64,000 bases of DNA, from positions 1 through 64,000 of the forward strand of contig JBILGM010000005.1 of assembly GCA_044351045.1 (NCBI GenBank), given 5' to 3'. Positions 41,339 to 50,703 of this stretch are shown one piece after another. Every line of letters begins with the position of its first letter. The first letter of the stretch is position 1. This stretch comes from UBA6136 sp044351045. Its GTDB lineage: Bacteria; Pseudomonadota; Gammaproteobacteria; Methylococcales; Methylococcaceae. The position numbers and the translations under genes were made by a program. Under the pieces are notes generated by a model. The model saw only the letters and a list, made by a program, of their open reading frames with translations, had not been told where the DNA came from and searched no databases.

Positions 41339-43029
41339 GTCCGCTGCTATCCCGGGTGGTTTACATTCTGGTCACGATTTTCTTCGCACTGTTCTTCGTG
41401 TTGCCGATCTGGGGCACGTTGCAGACCGCTTTCGTCGATGCGAGCGGTGGCTTCACCCTCGATTACATTGCCGAGGTTTTCCGGAATCCGCTTTACCGGG
41501 AAGGTCTGTTGAATTCCTTCCTGATTGCGCTGCTGACGACGCTGGCGTGTTTGCTGATTTCTTTGCCTCTGGCGTTCGGCTATGTCCGCTTCACATTTCC
41601 CGCCCGAACCTGGCTCAATTCGCTGATGCTCACGCCCCTGATCCTCCCGCCTTTTGTCGGGGCACTGGGCATCCAGGCCATGATGGGACAGGCCGGGGCT
41701 TTCAACAGTCTGCTGACGGCGCTGGGTATTCTCTCCGCCAATCGCCCGGTGGACTGGCTGGGCGAGGGACAAATGACCGGTGTCGTGCTGATGAATGTGC
41801 TGCACCTTTATCCCATCGTCTATCTGAATATCACCGCCTCGCTGGCCAATCTTGATCCTGCGTTGGAGGAGGCCGCTGCCAATCTTGGGTGCTCGCCTTG
41901 GCGTCGGCTTTGGCGAATTACCCTGCCGCTGATTCTGCCCGGAATTTTTGCCGGCAGTGCCATTGCTTTCATCTGGGCCTTTACTGAACTGGGTGTGCCG
42001 CTGATTTTCGATTACGACCGGGTCACATCCGTACAAATTTTCGGCGCCATCAAGGATCTCAACAACAATCCGTTTCCCTATGCGCTAGTGGTCGTTTTGC
42101 TGTTCTTTACCACGTTGTTTTATGTCGGCAGCAAGCTCTTGTTTCGCGGTGATGTGTCGGGTGGGGGAGGGCGCGCTACCACCGGGCGCAGCCTGGCGAC
42201 TCTCTCCGGATTACGCGGCCTATTGTTATCGGGTGGTTTTCTTCTCTTGATCGGGCTGGCGTTGATGCCGCATGTCGGCGTGTTGCTGTTGTCGCTGGCC
42301 GGTGACTGGTACGGCACCGTACTGCCGTCTCGGCTGACACTGGCGCATTTCACCGGCGCCCTGGGCCATGATCTGACGCTCTCGGCCATCGCCAACAGTC
42401 TCAAGTATGCGTCCTTGGCCACCGTGCTGGATGTCGTCTTGGGCATCGGCGTGGCCTGGGTGGTGGTGCGCAGCCAGCTCAAGGGTCGGCAATGGCTTGA
42501 TACTATGGCGATGTTGCCGTTAGCCGTGCCTGGCATAGTCATGGCCTTCGGCTATCTTGCCCTCTCTCGGGAAGGCCAGCCCCTCCATGCTCTGATGCTT
42601 GGCGAAAATCCCTTGCTGCTCCTGGTGGTGGCCTACGCCATGCGACGCTTGCCCTATGTGGTCCGCTCCGCGGCGGCCGGTTTACAGCAGGTCAGTCCCA
42701 CCCTGGAGGAAGCTGCCCAGAACCTCGGCGCGCCTCCGCTGCGGGCGTTGTGGCGCATTACGCTGCCATTAGTCGCCCCGAATTTGCTCGCCGGTGCCTT
42801 GCTCGCTTTCTCCTTCGCAATGCTGGAAGTTAGCGACTCGATGATCCTGGCTCAGCAGACCCTCTACTTCCCCATCACCAAGGCCATCTACTCGCTTTCC
42901 TCGGCGCTGGGCGACGGGCCCGCTCTGGCGGCCGCGCTTGGGGTGTGGTCAATGGTATTCCTGACCATCACTCTGCTGGGCGCGGGGGTAGTCCTTGGAA
43001 GGAAACTCGGGGCGCTGTTTCGGGTATGA
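41335..43029 (+). CDS. ABC transporter permease, fused double-domain (FbpB type)
   Basis: 564-residue inner-membrane permease with two binding-protein-dependent transport domains in tandem, about 12 membrane segments. Each half carries an EAA loop: EEAAANLGCSPWRRLWRITL and EEAAQNLGAPPLRALWRITL. The second loop is near the C-terminus. The fused arrangement is characteristic of ferric-iron importers of the FbpB class. Translation is coupled to the binding protein by a 4-base overlap. This is the end of the moxR-DUF58-ABC operon. Confidence 0.92.
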   Translation: MSPLLSRVVYILVTIFFALFFVLPIWGTLQTAFVDASGGFTLDYIAEVFRNPLYREGLLNSFLIALLTTLACLLISLPLAFGYVRFTFPARTWLNSLMLTPLILPPFVGALGIQAMMGQAGAFNSLLTALGILSANRPVDWLGEGQMTGVVLMNVLHLYPIVYLNITASLANLDPALEEAAANLGCSPWRRLWRITLPLILPGIFAGSAIAFIWAFTELGVPLIFDYDRVTSVQIFGAIKDLNNNPFPYALVVVLLFFTTLFYVGSKLLFRGDVSGGGGRATTGRSLATLSGLRGLLLSGGFLLLIGLALMPHVGVLLLSLAGDWYGTVLPSRLTLAHFTGALGHDLTLSAIANSLKYASLATVLDVVLGIGVAWVVVRSQLKGRQWLDTMAMLPLAVPGIVMAFGYLALSREGQPLHALMLGENPLLLLVVAYAMRRLPYVVRSAAAGLQQVSPTLEEAAQNLGAPPLRALWRITLPLVAPNLLAGALLAFSFAMLEVSDSMILAQQTLYFPITKAIYSLSSALGDGPALAAALGVWSMVFLTITLLGAGVVLGRKLGALFRV

Positions 43030-43476
43030 AAAAACAACTGGTTTTCGCTGTGTGATGTTTTCTTGGGCCATGTCGAAATCCTGCGGCGTGATCACAAAGC
43101 CGACAAAAGTCTAAAGACCGTCGAGGCTGACCTCGCCCCCAGCCTCAAACTGAGTAAGAGCGGGGCTTACAAAACATCGGCAGGGACCCTTGATCATGCT
43201 CTCCAGCAACTCGAACGCTACAGCTTAGGACCTTAGAAAAGGAGGGCGACTCCGACACGAATAGATCGGGTAGGTGTGGCCGGTAGGGCGCGGGCTGGGC
43301 GGTCGGGTTCAAGCCAGTTCCGCGCAGAACAAGTATGAACCCCTGACTTTAAAGCGGGTCACTTCAGGGCGTGCTAATGGACCTTGGTAGAAGAAGCGTG
43401 GTGATCAGCGCGAAACAGAGCGCAGCGATGATATGTGACTGAGTCCCGTTGGGTGGCTTCGTTTCGCTCGCTCAAT
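43030..43476 (+). other. Spacer with an uncharacterised coding-like remnant
   Basis: The frame that follows the permease stop stays open to about 43236 and reads like protein (VFLGHVEILRRDHKADKSLK, SLKLSKSGAYKTSAGTLDHA, LQQLERYSLGP). Its only start candidate is TTG at about 43063. It may be the 3' end of a lost gene. From 43240 to 43476 I see no gene. Confidence 0.35.
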
Positions 43477-43512
43477 AAAAAACGGCGGTGAGGAATGAAA
43501 TTCCCGACCGCC
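43477..43512 (-). terminator. Terminator of the SmbP-like gene
   Basis: On the minus strand GGCGGT...GGAAT - TTC - ATTCC...ACCGCC followed by a T run. Confidence 0.85.
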
Positions 43513-43536
43513 ATTTCATTGAAAGCCGAAGATCGA

Positions 43537-43881
43537 TCAGAACGATTTTTCGGCGGCTTTCAGGTGGGTGGCTGCGGCATCGGCCGACTCACCGGCGACA
43601 TCGGCATGGCCCATCTTGGCATGTTCGATGGCTTCGTTAAGGTTCTTAATGCCGGCCTCGACGTGAGGATTGGCTTTTTCGGCCTGAGCCGCTTCAGCGT
43701 GGGTTTTGGCGGCTGCGGCATGTTCGCCAACGCCGGCTGCATCCCCTTTTTTGCCGCTCTCGGCGGCGGCGATGGCATGCTTGGTGGCTTCGGCTTTGTG
43801 GTCTTCTGCGAAAGCGTTGGTCGCTGAGAATAACCCGGTCAAAAGACCGGCAACTAGCAGGGTAAGAAGTGATTTGTTCAT
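43537..43881 (-). CDS. SmbP-like small periplasmic metal-binding protein
   Basis: 114 residues from ATG 43881, which has GGAG 5 bases upstream; a frame extending 12 residues further is unlikely. A signal peptide (LLTLLVAGLLTGLFSATNAFA) is followed by Ala/Glu/His-rich helices with repeated AxxHAxxA patterns (KHAIAAAES, GEHAAAAKTHAEAAQAEK, EHAKMG, THLKAAEKSF). This fits the SmbP family, small His-rich four-helix proteins that bind Cu, Ni and Zn, described in Nitrosomonas. A second SmbP-like gene lies at 51058. Confidence 0.85.
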   Translation of the reverse strand: MNKSLLTLLVAGLLTGLFSATNAFAEDHKAEATKHAIAAAESGKKGDAAGVGEHAAAAKTHAEAAQAEKANPHVEAGIKNLNEAIEHAKMGHADVAGESADAAATHLKAAEKSF

Positions 43882-44422
43882 GTGGTCTCCATCATTTGTT
43901 TTCTGTGTTGTTGTCATCCACCAAGGTGGAAGCCCCTTCTCCAGAAGGCTATTCAGTCTGATTAACCCCAGAGGCTCAAATGGGACCTATCCGGGAGGAA
44001 AAGGTTGCGATCGGGGACCGAAACGACCGGTGTGATTAGAAATCTATCAGCCCTCTCACTATGTTTGCTGGATAGATCCAGTAACGCTAACGTCAAGCTA
44101 TTTGAGCCTCTTTCCAAGCTGGTTTTGGGGGGATTCAGCCGTGGTATGACCACCGGCAAGTCAACACGAGGGGGGCAACTTTTCATGATCGTCAGCGAGC
44201 CAGGATCGAACGGCATTTTCGCTAGACCTTTCGCTTTGGCCGAGGGCGTTAGGGTAGCGAGGGGACTCGATGTTAAGCTCATGTTCCACATGTATGAACC
44301 AACCTGGCTTAACTCTGGTTAATCGATTATCGGCCATGGTGAAGTGAGTATTCGACATTTTTGCCCTGTACACCCAGTGCCGGGGGCAGACCGCCCCGAC
44401 ATTTTGATCCAGAAATTTCTCC
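43882..44422. other. 541-bp divergent spacer between the SmbP-like gene and the ABC exporter
   Basis: Frames of about 105-110 residues exist on both strands (44005-44322 plus, 43962-44291 minus), but each has a random-looking composition and no motif or ribosome-binding site. They cannot both be real, and I call neither. The promoters of both flanking genes must be here. Confidence 0.3.
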
Positions 44423-45121
44423 ATGACTCTCACAACCTCTTGCCTCCTGACACTTCAGAATGTCTCTCATGGTTATCGAGAAGGTGGAGTTTGGCGCGAG
44501 GTGCTGCGCGGGGTAGATCTTGACGTCAAGTCGGGCGAGCAACTCGCCCTGGTTGGGCAGAGCGGTTCCGGCAAATCCACATTGATGCATTTGATGGGTG
44601 CCCTCGATACCCCCAGATCGGGCCGGATTTTATTTGAGGAAACCGATCTGGCCATGATGGGCGAGCCGCAGCGGACTCTCTGGCGGCGTCAGCATGTGGG
44701 TTTCATTTACCAGTTCTTCAATCTGATCCCGACACTGACCGTGATCGAGAATGTCCTGCTGCCGCTGGAGTTGAATGGCACCCGCGAAGCGGAGGGTCGG
44801 CCAGCGGCAGTCGACTTGCTGAAAGAGGTGGGGCTGGCCGACCGCGCCGACAGCTATCCTGATCGGCTGTCCGGTGGAGAGCAGCAACGGGTCGCCATCA
44901 TCCGTGCGCTCATTCATCAGCCCCGCTTGGTGCTGGCAGACGAACCGACCGGCAATCTGGACGCCGGGACAGGTGAGCAGGTGCTGGACTTGCTGGATCG
45001 TCTGGTGCGTGCCAAAGGCCATACTCTTATTTTGGTGACTCATAGTGCCGGGGTGGCAAAACGGGCAGATCGTATTGTCCGGCTGGTGGATGGTCGATTG
45101 GCCATGGAAGCTCAGGCATGA
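44423..45121 (+). CDS. ABC exporter ATPase (LolD/MacB-like)
   Basis: 232 residues: Walker A GQSGSGKSTLMHL, Q-loop FIYQFFNLIPTLTVIENVLLP, signature RLSGGEQQRVAIIRAL and Walker B LVLADEPTGNLD. The FFNLIPTLT and DEPTGNLD signatures are typical of the LolD/MacB mechanotransmission class. The FtsX-like permease gene overlaps its stop (ATGA) and an AttH-like lipoprotein gene follows, so this is one export operon. Confidence 0.93.
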   Translation: MTLTTSCLLTLQNVSHGYREGGVWREVLRGVDLDVKSGEQLALVGQSGSGKSTLMHLMGALDTPRSGRILFEETDLAMMGEPQRTLWRRQHVGFIYQFFNLIPTLTVIENVLLPLELNGTREAEGRPAAVDLLKEVGLADRADSYPDRLSGGEQQRVAIIRALIHQPRLVLADEPTGNLDAGTGEQVLDLLDRLVRAKGHTLILVTHSAGVAKRADRIVRLVDGRLAMEAQA

Positions 45122-47643
45122 GTCTGCTGGGTCGGGCCAACCGCCGTCACTTCGTGCGGCATCCGTTGCAGTTGCTGCTGGCTATTTTGGGCGTCGCGCT
45201 GGGAGTGGCCATGGTGGTATCGATCGATCTGGCCGCCAAAAGCACCCATCGTGCCTTTGCCTTGTCCATGGAGGCCTTGACCGGTCGCTACACCCATCAT
45301 CTCACCGGCGCCCCTGAGGGCTTGCCGGAATCTCTGTTCACCCAGTTGCGGGTGGGGGCGGGCTTGCGGCAGAGCGCCCCTGCCGTCGAGGGGTATGTCA
45401 GCTTGAAAGACTCGACACTGCAGCTGGTCGGTTTTGATGTATTTTCCGAGCGCAATCTTCGCAGTCGTTTCGTCAATGCGGCACGGGGCGATGAAGGGCT
45501 CCGGCTGCTGACCGAGCCGGATACGGTCCTCTTATCCGCCGTGTCGGCCCGACGGATCGGGGTTAGCCCGGGCGATGACTTGAATGTGGTGATCGACAGC
45601 CAGCCGCACCGGCTCAAGCTGGTGGGTTATGCGGAGGGCGGATTGCCGCCCGACCCGGCCTTGGAGGGTGTCATGTTGGCCGATATCGCCACCGCCCAGG
45701 AATTGCTCGGCCGGATTGGCTGGCTGGATCGCATCGATCTGGTGCTCGGTGATGACCCGCAAATGGAGATGACCGTCCGGGCGCTATTGCCTAAAGGTGT
45801 TGAACTGAGCTCGGCAGCAGGTCGGCAGAGCGCAACGCAGAATATGACCGCTGCCTTTGAATTGAATCTGCGCGCCATGAGTTTGCTTGCACTGCTGGTC
45901 GGTTCCTTCCTCATTTATAACACCATGGCCTTTTCCGTTTTGCAGCGGCGGGAGTTGCTGGCGTCCCTTCGAGTGTTGGGCGCGACCAGTCGTCAGTTGC
46001 TGAGTGAGATTCTTCTGGAGGCGGCTCTGCTGGGTTTGCTAGGAGGCTTGCTGGGACTGGGATTGGGGGTGCTCGCTGCCAGTGCCTTGCTGCATATGGT
46101 GACCCGCACCATCAATGACATCTATTTTGTGTTGACGGTCAGCGAATTCATGATCGACCCTTGGGTTCTTGTTTACGGGGCGTTGCTGGGTGTGTTCGTG
46201 GCTGTCCTCGCCGCGCTGGGTCCGGCGATTGAAGCCTCATTGACTTCGCCTATCATGACCCGTGCCCGCTCGGGGGCAGAGGGGACGGCCAGAAAAGCAA
46301 TTCCCTGGCTGGCGGGTGCCGGGATGTTGTCTTTGCTTGCTGCGGCCGCGTTGCTGGTGGTCGACTTGCCGGGCCTGGTGCCCGCGATTGCCGGGGTGTT
46401 TCTGTTGTTGCTGGGCTACGGCTTGCTGAGTCCGCTGTTTCTGCTGGGCGGAATCAATCTGGCCGGACGTATGACGGCCCTTTCCGGCGGATGGCTGTTG
46501 CGACTGGCAGTCCGCGGCATTGGTGCCACTCTCAGCCGGTCGGGGTTGGCTATTGCCGCATTGACCATCGCCGTGGCCGTCAGCATCGGGGTCGGCACGA
46601 TGATCGAGAGCTTTCGGGGATCGATTGCCGAATGGCTGGATCAGATTCTACAGGCCGACATTTACATCGCCACGCCCGGTTCAACGCCTCGCTCCAGCCC
46701 TTCGTTGCCGGCGGGTCTGGCCGAACGGCTGTCTTCCATGCCGGGTGTGGACCGCATCAGCACGGGTCGGCGGGTGTTCGTTCCGACTTCTCAGGGCGAA
46801 AGCGAGCTACTGGCGCTGGATCCGCCTTATCTTGACCAGCCCGGCTTTCGCTTCAAGGATATCGACGGCAAGGCATTGTGGGCACGCTTTCCTGATCTTC
46901 GCGGCATTTTGATTTCGGAACCCTACGCTCAGCGGCATCAATTGGCTGTGGGCGATCGGGTTGAAATCCAGACCGGGACCGGACCCGCCAGCTTGCCGGT
47001 GGCAGGCATCTTTTTCGACTATCGATCCGACCAGGGACTGATTGTGATTCATCGCCGTCTATTCGATGAGCTTTGGCATGATGCGGCGCATACCTCCCTG
47101 GGCCTCTATCTGAAGCCGGGGGCGGATATCAGCGCCGTGCGGACCGAACTGGATCACCGGCTGACCGATAGCCGACAGCCGCTTACCGTGCGCTCGAACC
47201 GGGAGATTCGCGATGTTTCCCTCGAAACCTTTGAACGTACTTTTGCCATCACCCAGGTTTTGCGTTTGCTGGCCGTGGGCGTGGCCTTTATTGGCATCGT
47301 CAGCGCCCTGATGGCCTTGCAATATGAACGCCGTCGGGAGATGGCCGTGTTGCGGGCGACCGGACTGACGCCGCTGCAGACCGGCGGGCTGGTTTTATTG
47401 CAAACCGGCTTCATGGGTCTGATGGCGGGGTTATTGGCCATACCGCTGGGTCTGGCCGTGGCCATGGCCTTGGTGCATGTGATTAATTTACGTTCGTTCG
47501 GGTGGACCATGGATTTGACGGTCTCCCTGCCGCCATTGGCGGCGGCTGTAGTCGTATCGATTCTGGCGGCCCTGCTGGCCGGGGCTTATCCGGCTCGCCA
47601 GGCGATGCGAACGCCCCCCGCGATTGGCTTGCGAGAGGAATGA
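45118..47643 (+). CDS. FtsX-like ABC permease, double-length
   Basis: 841-residue inner-membrane permease with two FtsX/MacB domains. The first membrane helix is in LLLAILGVALGVAMVVSIDL. FtsX segments are at about 255-380 (LALLVGSFLIYNTMAFSVLQ; ASLRVLGATSRQLL) and about 715-830 (GVAFIGIVSALMALQYERRR; AVLRATGLTPLQTGGLVLLQ). A large periplasmic part lies between. It probably works with the preceding ATPase to extrude or extract lipoproteins or lipids across the envelope. AttH follows 1 base after the stop. Confidence 0.92.
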   Translation: MSLLGRANRRHFVRHPLQLLLAILGVALGVAMVVSIDLAAKSTHRAFALSMEALTGRYTHHLTGAPEGLPESLFTQLRVGAGLRQSAPAVEGYVSLKDSTLQLVGFDVFSERNLRSRFVNAARGDEGLRLLTEPDTVLLSAVSARRIGVSPGDDLNVVIDSQPHRLKLVGYAEGGLPPDPALEGVMLADIATAQELLGRIGWLDRIDLVLGDDPQMEMTVRALLPKGVELSSAAGRQSATQNMTAAFELNLRAMSLLALLVGSFLIYNTMAFSVLQRRELLASLRVLGATSRQLLSEILLEAALLGLLGGLLGLGLGVLAASALLHMVTRTINDIYFVLTVSEFMIDPWVLVYGALLGVFVAVLAALGPAIEASLTSPIMTRARSGAEGTARKAIPWLAGAGMLSLLAAAALLVVDLPGLVPAIAGVFLLLLGYGLLSPLFLLGGINLAGRMTALSGGWLLRLAVRGIGATLSRSGLAIAALTIAVAVSIGVGTMIESFRGSIAEWLDQILQADIYIATPGSTPRSSPSLPAGLAERLSSMPGVDRISTGRRVFVPTSQGESELLALDPPYLDQPGFRFKDIDGKALWARFPDLRGILISEPYAQRHQLAVGDRVEIQTGTGPASLPVAGIFFDYRSDQGLIVIHRRLFDELWHDAAHTSLGLYLKPGADISAVRTELDHRLTDSRQPLTVRSNREIRDVSLETFERTFAITQVLRLLAVGVAFIGIVSALMALQYERRREMAVLRATGLTPLQTGGLVLLQTGFMGLMAGLLAIPLGLAVAMALVHVINLRSFGWTMDLTVSLPPLAAAVVVSILAALLAGAYPARQAMRTPPAIGLREE

Positions 47644-47644
47644 C

Positions 47645-48790
47645 ATGATGTCACGCCGGATTGTCTTAGCTCTATTGCTTTTGCTGGTCATGTTAAGTGG
47701 CTGCAATCAATCAACACCGCCCGACGAAGGCGTATCGGCTACCTTGCACCAGGCGGACACCGCCGGCTTTGAACGCGCAACCGCCGTGAGGTCATTCCAG
47801 TTCCCGGCCGATCATGGGCCACATCCCGACTTTCGTGATGAATGGTGGTATGTCACCGGCAATCTCGAGGGTCCGGAAGGACGTCGGTTCGGGTTTCAGA
47901 TCACCTTTTTCCGTCACGGATTGCAGCGGGGCAAGCGTCCCGGTGCATCGCACTGGGCCGGACAGGATGCCTGGATGGCGCATTTTGCGCTGACCGATGT
48001 CGCCGGCCAGCGCTACACCTCGTTCCAGCGGATTTCCCGCGAGGCTGTGGGACTGGCCGGGGCACAGGCCGAGCCCTTCAAGGTCTGGCTGGATGACTGG
48101 TCTATCGAAGGATCAAGGGACGGGGGTTTTCCCTGGCATTTTAGAGCACAGCAGGATGGTGTCGCACTCGATCTGGAACTGGATCCTGGTAAGCCCCCCG
48201 TTTTGCAGGGAGACCGCGGGCTCAGTCAGAAAAGCGCGCAGCCGGGCAATGCGTCCTACTACTACTCGATGACGCGAATGGCCACGCGCGGCACGGTGAG
48301 TCTGGCGGGTGAGACAATTCCGGTCTCCGGACTCGCCTGGCTGGACCGGGAGTGGAGCACCAGCATGCTAGCGCCGGATCAGGCCGGTTGGGACTGGTTT
48401 TCCCTGCAACTGGACGATGGCACCGACCTGATGTACTTCCGCATGCGGCGCAAAAATGGTGAGGATGATCCCTTGAGCTCTGGGGCGTTGATCGCTTCCG
48501 ACGGTTCTTCTAGGCATCTGAGTCGGGAGGAGGTGGCTCTGGCCACTCTCGACCATTGGGCGAGCCCCGCCGGTTATGATTACCCCTCGCAGTGGCGCTT
48601 GACGATCGCGCCGAGTGGGCAAGCGCTGGTCGTGAAACCGGTGCTGGCCGATCAGGAATTTCGTCATGATGCTCGATACTGGGAGGGGGCTGTCGATGTT
48701 TTCGATGCCGCTACCGGTAAGCTACGAGGTGGCGGCTATGTCGAACTCACCGGTTATGCCCCCGGGCCGGTCGAGAAGAGTGGTGATTGA
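47645..48790 (+). CDS. AttH/CrtC-like lipocalin-type lipoprotein
   Basis: 381 residues from ATG 47645, with GAGAGGA upstream. The lipobox is MLSGC. The two lipocalin-like domains of the AttH/carotenoid 1,2-hydratase superfamily show PHPDFRDEWWYVTGNLEG, RRFGFQITFFRHGL, SYYYSMTRM and the hallmark WLDREWSTS. Such proteins are regularly encoded with LolD/MacB-type ATPase and FtsX permease genes, as here. The role is probably handling a hydrophobic cargo in the periplasm; the ligand is unknown. Confidence 0.92.
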   Translation: MMSRRIVLALLLLLVMLSGCNQSTPPDEGVSATLHQADTAGFERATAVRSFQFPADHGPHPDFRDEWWYVTGNLEGPEGRRFGFQITFFRHGLQRGKRPGASHWAGQDAWMAHFALTDVAGQRYTSFQRISREAVGLAGAQAEPFKVWLDDWSIEGSRDGGFPWHFRAQQDGVALDLELDPGKPPVLQGDRGLSQKSAQPGNASYYYSMTRMATRGTVSLAGETIPVSGLAWLDREWSTSMLAPDQAGWDWFSLQLDDGTDLMYFRMRRKNGEDDPLSSGALIASDGSSRHLSREEVALATLDHWASPAGYDYPSQWRLTIAPSGQALVVKPVLADQEFRHDARYWEGAVDVFDAATGKLRGGGYVELTGYAPGPVEKSGD

Positions 48791-48826
48791 TCGACTGGCC
48801 GGGTTTTCATGAGGAGGGAGGTTTCT

Positions 48827-49363
48827 ATGTTGTTTCGCATGCTGATTCTGGGTGCACCCTTGTTTCTTGCCGTGCTGCCCAATGAAGGATGGTCAAAAGG
48901 CCATGATGCAACGCTGATGCCTTATAGCTTGCCTTTCGATGAAGAGAGTCGGAATCTGGAGCTCCTTATGGCCGGCCAGCGGATCGATAAACGCGAGATG
49001 CTGAAAAATGCGCTGGAACTCAGCGTGGAGCAAAGTGACCGGTTCTGGCCGCTTTACTATGAATATCAGGCGCAGCTGATACCTATCTATGATCGAAAGT
49101 TTGCCCTGATCGAACGCTATGCAGACGAATATCCTGATCTGACGGAGAGTCAGGCGGATCATCTGGTACGCGAGTCCTTGGCGGCCAAAAAGGCGCAAAT
49201 CGAATTGCTGGAAAAATACTACGCTCGGGTTTCCAAAGCGCTTTCCAAAAACATCGCCGCCCAATTCGTGCAGCTGGAAAGTGCCTGGAATGGTGCGTTC
49301 GACGTCAAGCTGCAATCAAAATTGCCGCTGGTTCCAAAGATTTCGGCTGCGCGTTCCCGTTGA
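48827..49363 (+). CDS. Periplasmic helical protein (Spy/LTXXQ-like)
   Basis: 178 residues from ATG 48827, preceded by a strong GGAGGGAGG. A signal peptide (ILGAPLFLAVLPNEGWS) is followed by a helical region with ALELSVEQSDRFWPLYYEYQ, DEYPDLTESQADHLV and IELLEKYYARVSKAL. The L-(T/S)-x-x-Q repeats and layout resemble periplasmic Spy/CpxP-like or metal-resistance regulators. It may be part of the preceding operon (46-base gap). The specific role is unknown. Confidence 0.7.
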   Translation: MLFRMLILGAPLFLAVLPNEGWSKGHDATLMPYSLPFDEESRNLELLMAGQRIDKREMLKNALELSVEQSDRFWPLYYEYQAQLIPIYDRKFALIERYADEYPDLTESQADHLVRESLAAKKAQIELLEKYYARVSKALSKNIAAQFVQLESAWNGAFDVKLQSKLPLVPKISAARSR

Positions 49364-49444
49364 TTACGTATCCATTCATCAATCAGCCATAAATCGCTCC
49401 ATTACCCCATGTTTAAACCCGATGCTAAACGGAGGAAGAATTGG

Positions 49445-49888
49445 ATGAAAAAGTTACTGACCGTAATGGTTCTCTTACCCCTGTTGGGCTGCGCTTCGAT
49501 CAGCAACTCCGACAACGAGTCCAACGAGCAATTACTAGCGGCAGCGGGGTTCCATCTCTATATGCCCAAAAATCCGGAGGAAGAGGCAAACCTAAAGGCC
49601 ATGCCCCAACGGAAGGTGATCTTCATGGATAAGGCGGTCAAGGCAACCTACATCTATGCCGATCATGACGAGTGCGATTGCATTTACGTGGGCGGACAAG
49701 ATGAAGTGGAAAAATTCCAGACCCTCCTTGCCCAAAAACGCAGTGCCGATGCCCGGATGTACCGGGCGCAATACAACCAAAGTATGTATGGCATGGGAGG
49801 TATGTATGGCATGGGCGGCATGGGTATGTATCCCATGGGTGGCATGTACGGAATGGGGGGCATGGGCGTCATGGGCGGCTATTGGTAG
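49445..49888 (+). CDS. Lipoprotein with a Met/Gly-rich C-terminal tail
   Basis: 147 residues from ATG 49445, with GGAGGA upstream. The lipobox is LLGC. A small domain has a ADHDECDCIYVG motif near residues 72-83. The last 40 residues are almost only Met, Gly and Tyr with a few Pro (repeats of MYGMGGM and GMYPMGG). Met-rich tails often bind Cu(I) or Ag(I), and the DECDC motif could also bind metal. Neighbouring metal-binding proteins support a metal-handling role, but this is inference. Confidence 0.8.
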   Translation: MKKLLTVMVLLPLLGCASISNSDNESNEQLLAAAGFHLYMPKNPEEEANLKAMPQRKVIFMDKAVKATYIYADHDECDCIYVGGQDEVEKFQTLLAQKRSADARMYRAQYNQSMYGMGGMYGMGGMGMYPMGGMYGMGGMGVMGGYW

Positions 49889-49993
49889 GACGCGGCAGTC
49901 GAGTCCGAAAGTTACTCTGCCTGACATGAGATTGGCCATGCCGCTATGAATTCCAGTCGATGATGAACCGGGCATCAATCCACCGAGTCGGGA

Positions 49994-50428
49994 TCAGTTC
50001 TTTCCCAATTTCCATTGATCGCCGTCGCGCACCAGAGTCACCTTGATCGGCATTTTTTTTCTGTAGTCCCCCATTCTCGGGGCGGGCTCTGCCGTGAAAG
50101 TCGCCAGCGAGCCGGCTAGTTCCATCCGGTAATCCCTGGGTTTTTCCGAGGAAATGATTTCCATCAACGAATCATAAGACCCGGGCCGATCTTTTTCCCT
50201 GGCGTCGAAAACCGGGAGATCGGCAGGCAGGATCAATTTTTTGAACGCTGCAAGATCCCTGCGATAGGCCACGCTGACGACATTTACCCATGCGGCCCGG
50301 ACTTCGGCTTCAGGTCCTTCTTCCACCCTGACCAGGTTGGCGGGTGGTGGATCGTTATAGAGATTGAGGTCGGTGCAACCGGAAAGAACCGACAGGAACA
50401 GGTAGAAGAAATTGAGAGAGCGTTTCAC
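49994..50428 (-). CDS. Putative lipoprotein
   Basis: 144 residues starting at GTG 50428 with AGGA 7 bases upstream. The lipobox is LSGC (Cys18). The rest (VRAAWVNVVSVAYRRDLAAFK; LVRDGDQWKLGKN at the end) resembles small NTF2-like or DUF4878-type lipoproteins, where a late WK(L/V) is common. No firm family. Confidence 0.7.
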   Translation of the reverse strand: MKRSLNFFYLFLSVLSGCTDLNLYNDPPPANLVRVEEGPEAEVRAAWVNVVSVAYRRDLAAFKKLILPADLPVFDAREKDRPGSYDSLMEIISSEKPRDYRMELAGSLATFTAEPAPRMGDYRKKMPIKVTLVRDGDQWKLGKN

Positions 50429-50658
50429 GGGAAGTCCTGATTAGAGTGGCTATACATGATACCGACAATGATAATGGAAGGGCCTATGGCTGGATGTTTC
50501 ATGGATGGGGTGCTCGGCACCCATTTCGTCGATGGGCTTTCATCATGCAGAATGATGTCATGGCTGTCCGATCCATTCGCTTCACGCTTCCAGTAAGATG
50601 ATGACACTCCAAAAAATGGGTCCTCATTGAAAATCGGTGCGGGTTCCCTCATTGTCAT
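50425..50658 (-). CDS. Doubtful small frame upstream of the lipoprotein
   Basis: A 77-residue frame that overlaps the lipoprotein start by 4 bases. It has no motif and no clear ribosome-binding site. The overlap could be translational coupling, but the composition (many Ser, Pro, His) looks random. It may be only the lipoprotein's leader and promoter region. Confidence 0.25.
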   Translation of the reverse strand: MTMREPAPIFNEDPFFGVSSSYWKREANGSDSHDIILHDESPSTKWVPSTPSMKHPAIGPSIIIVGIMYSHSNQDFP

Positions 50659-50703
50659 ATCGTCTGTGGCCTTTCAAAGATCCCGAACAACATCTGAACA
50701 CCT

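Noticed and set aside
43962..44322. Opposed frames of about 105 residues in the SmbP-ABC spacer
   Set aside because: No motif, no ribosome-binding site and mutually exclusive; reported only as spacer.
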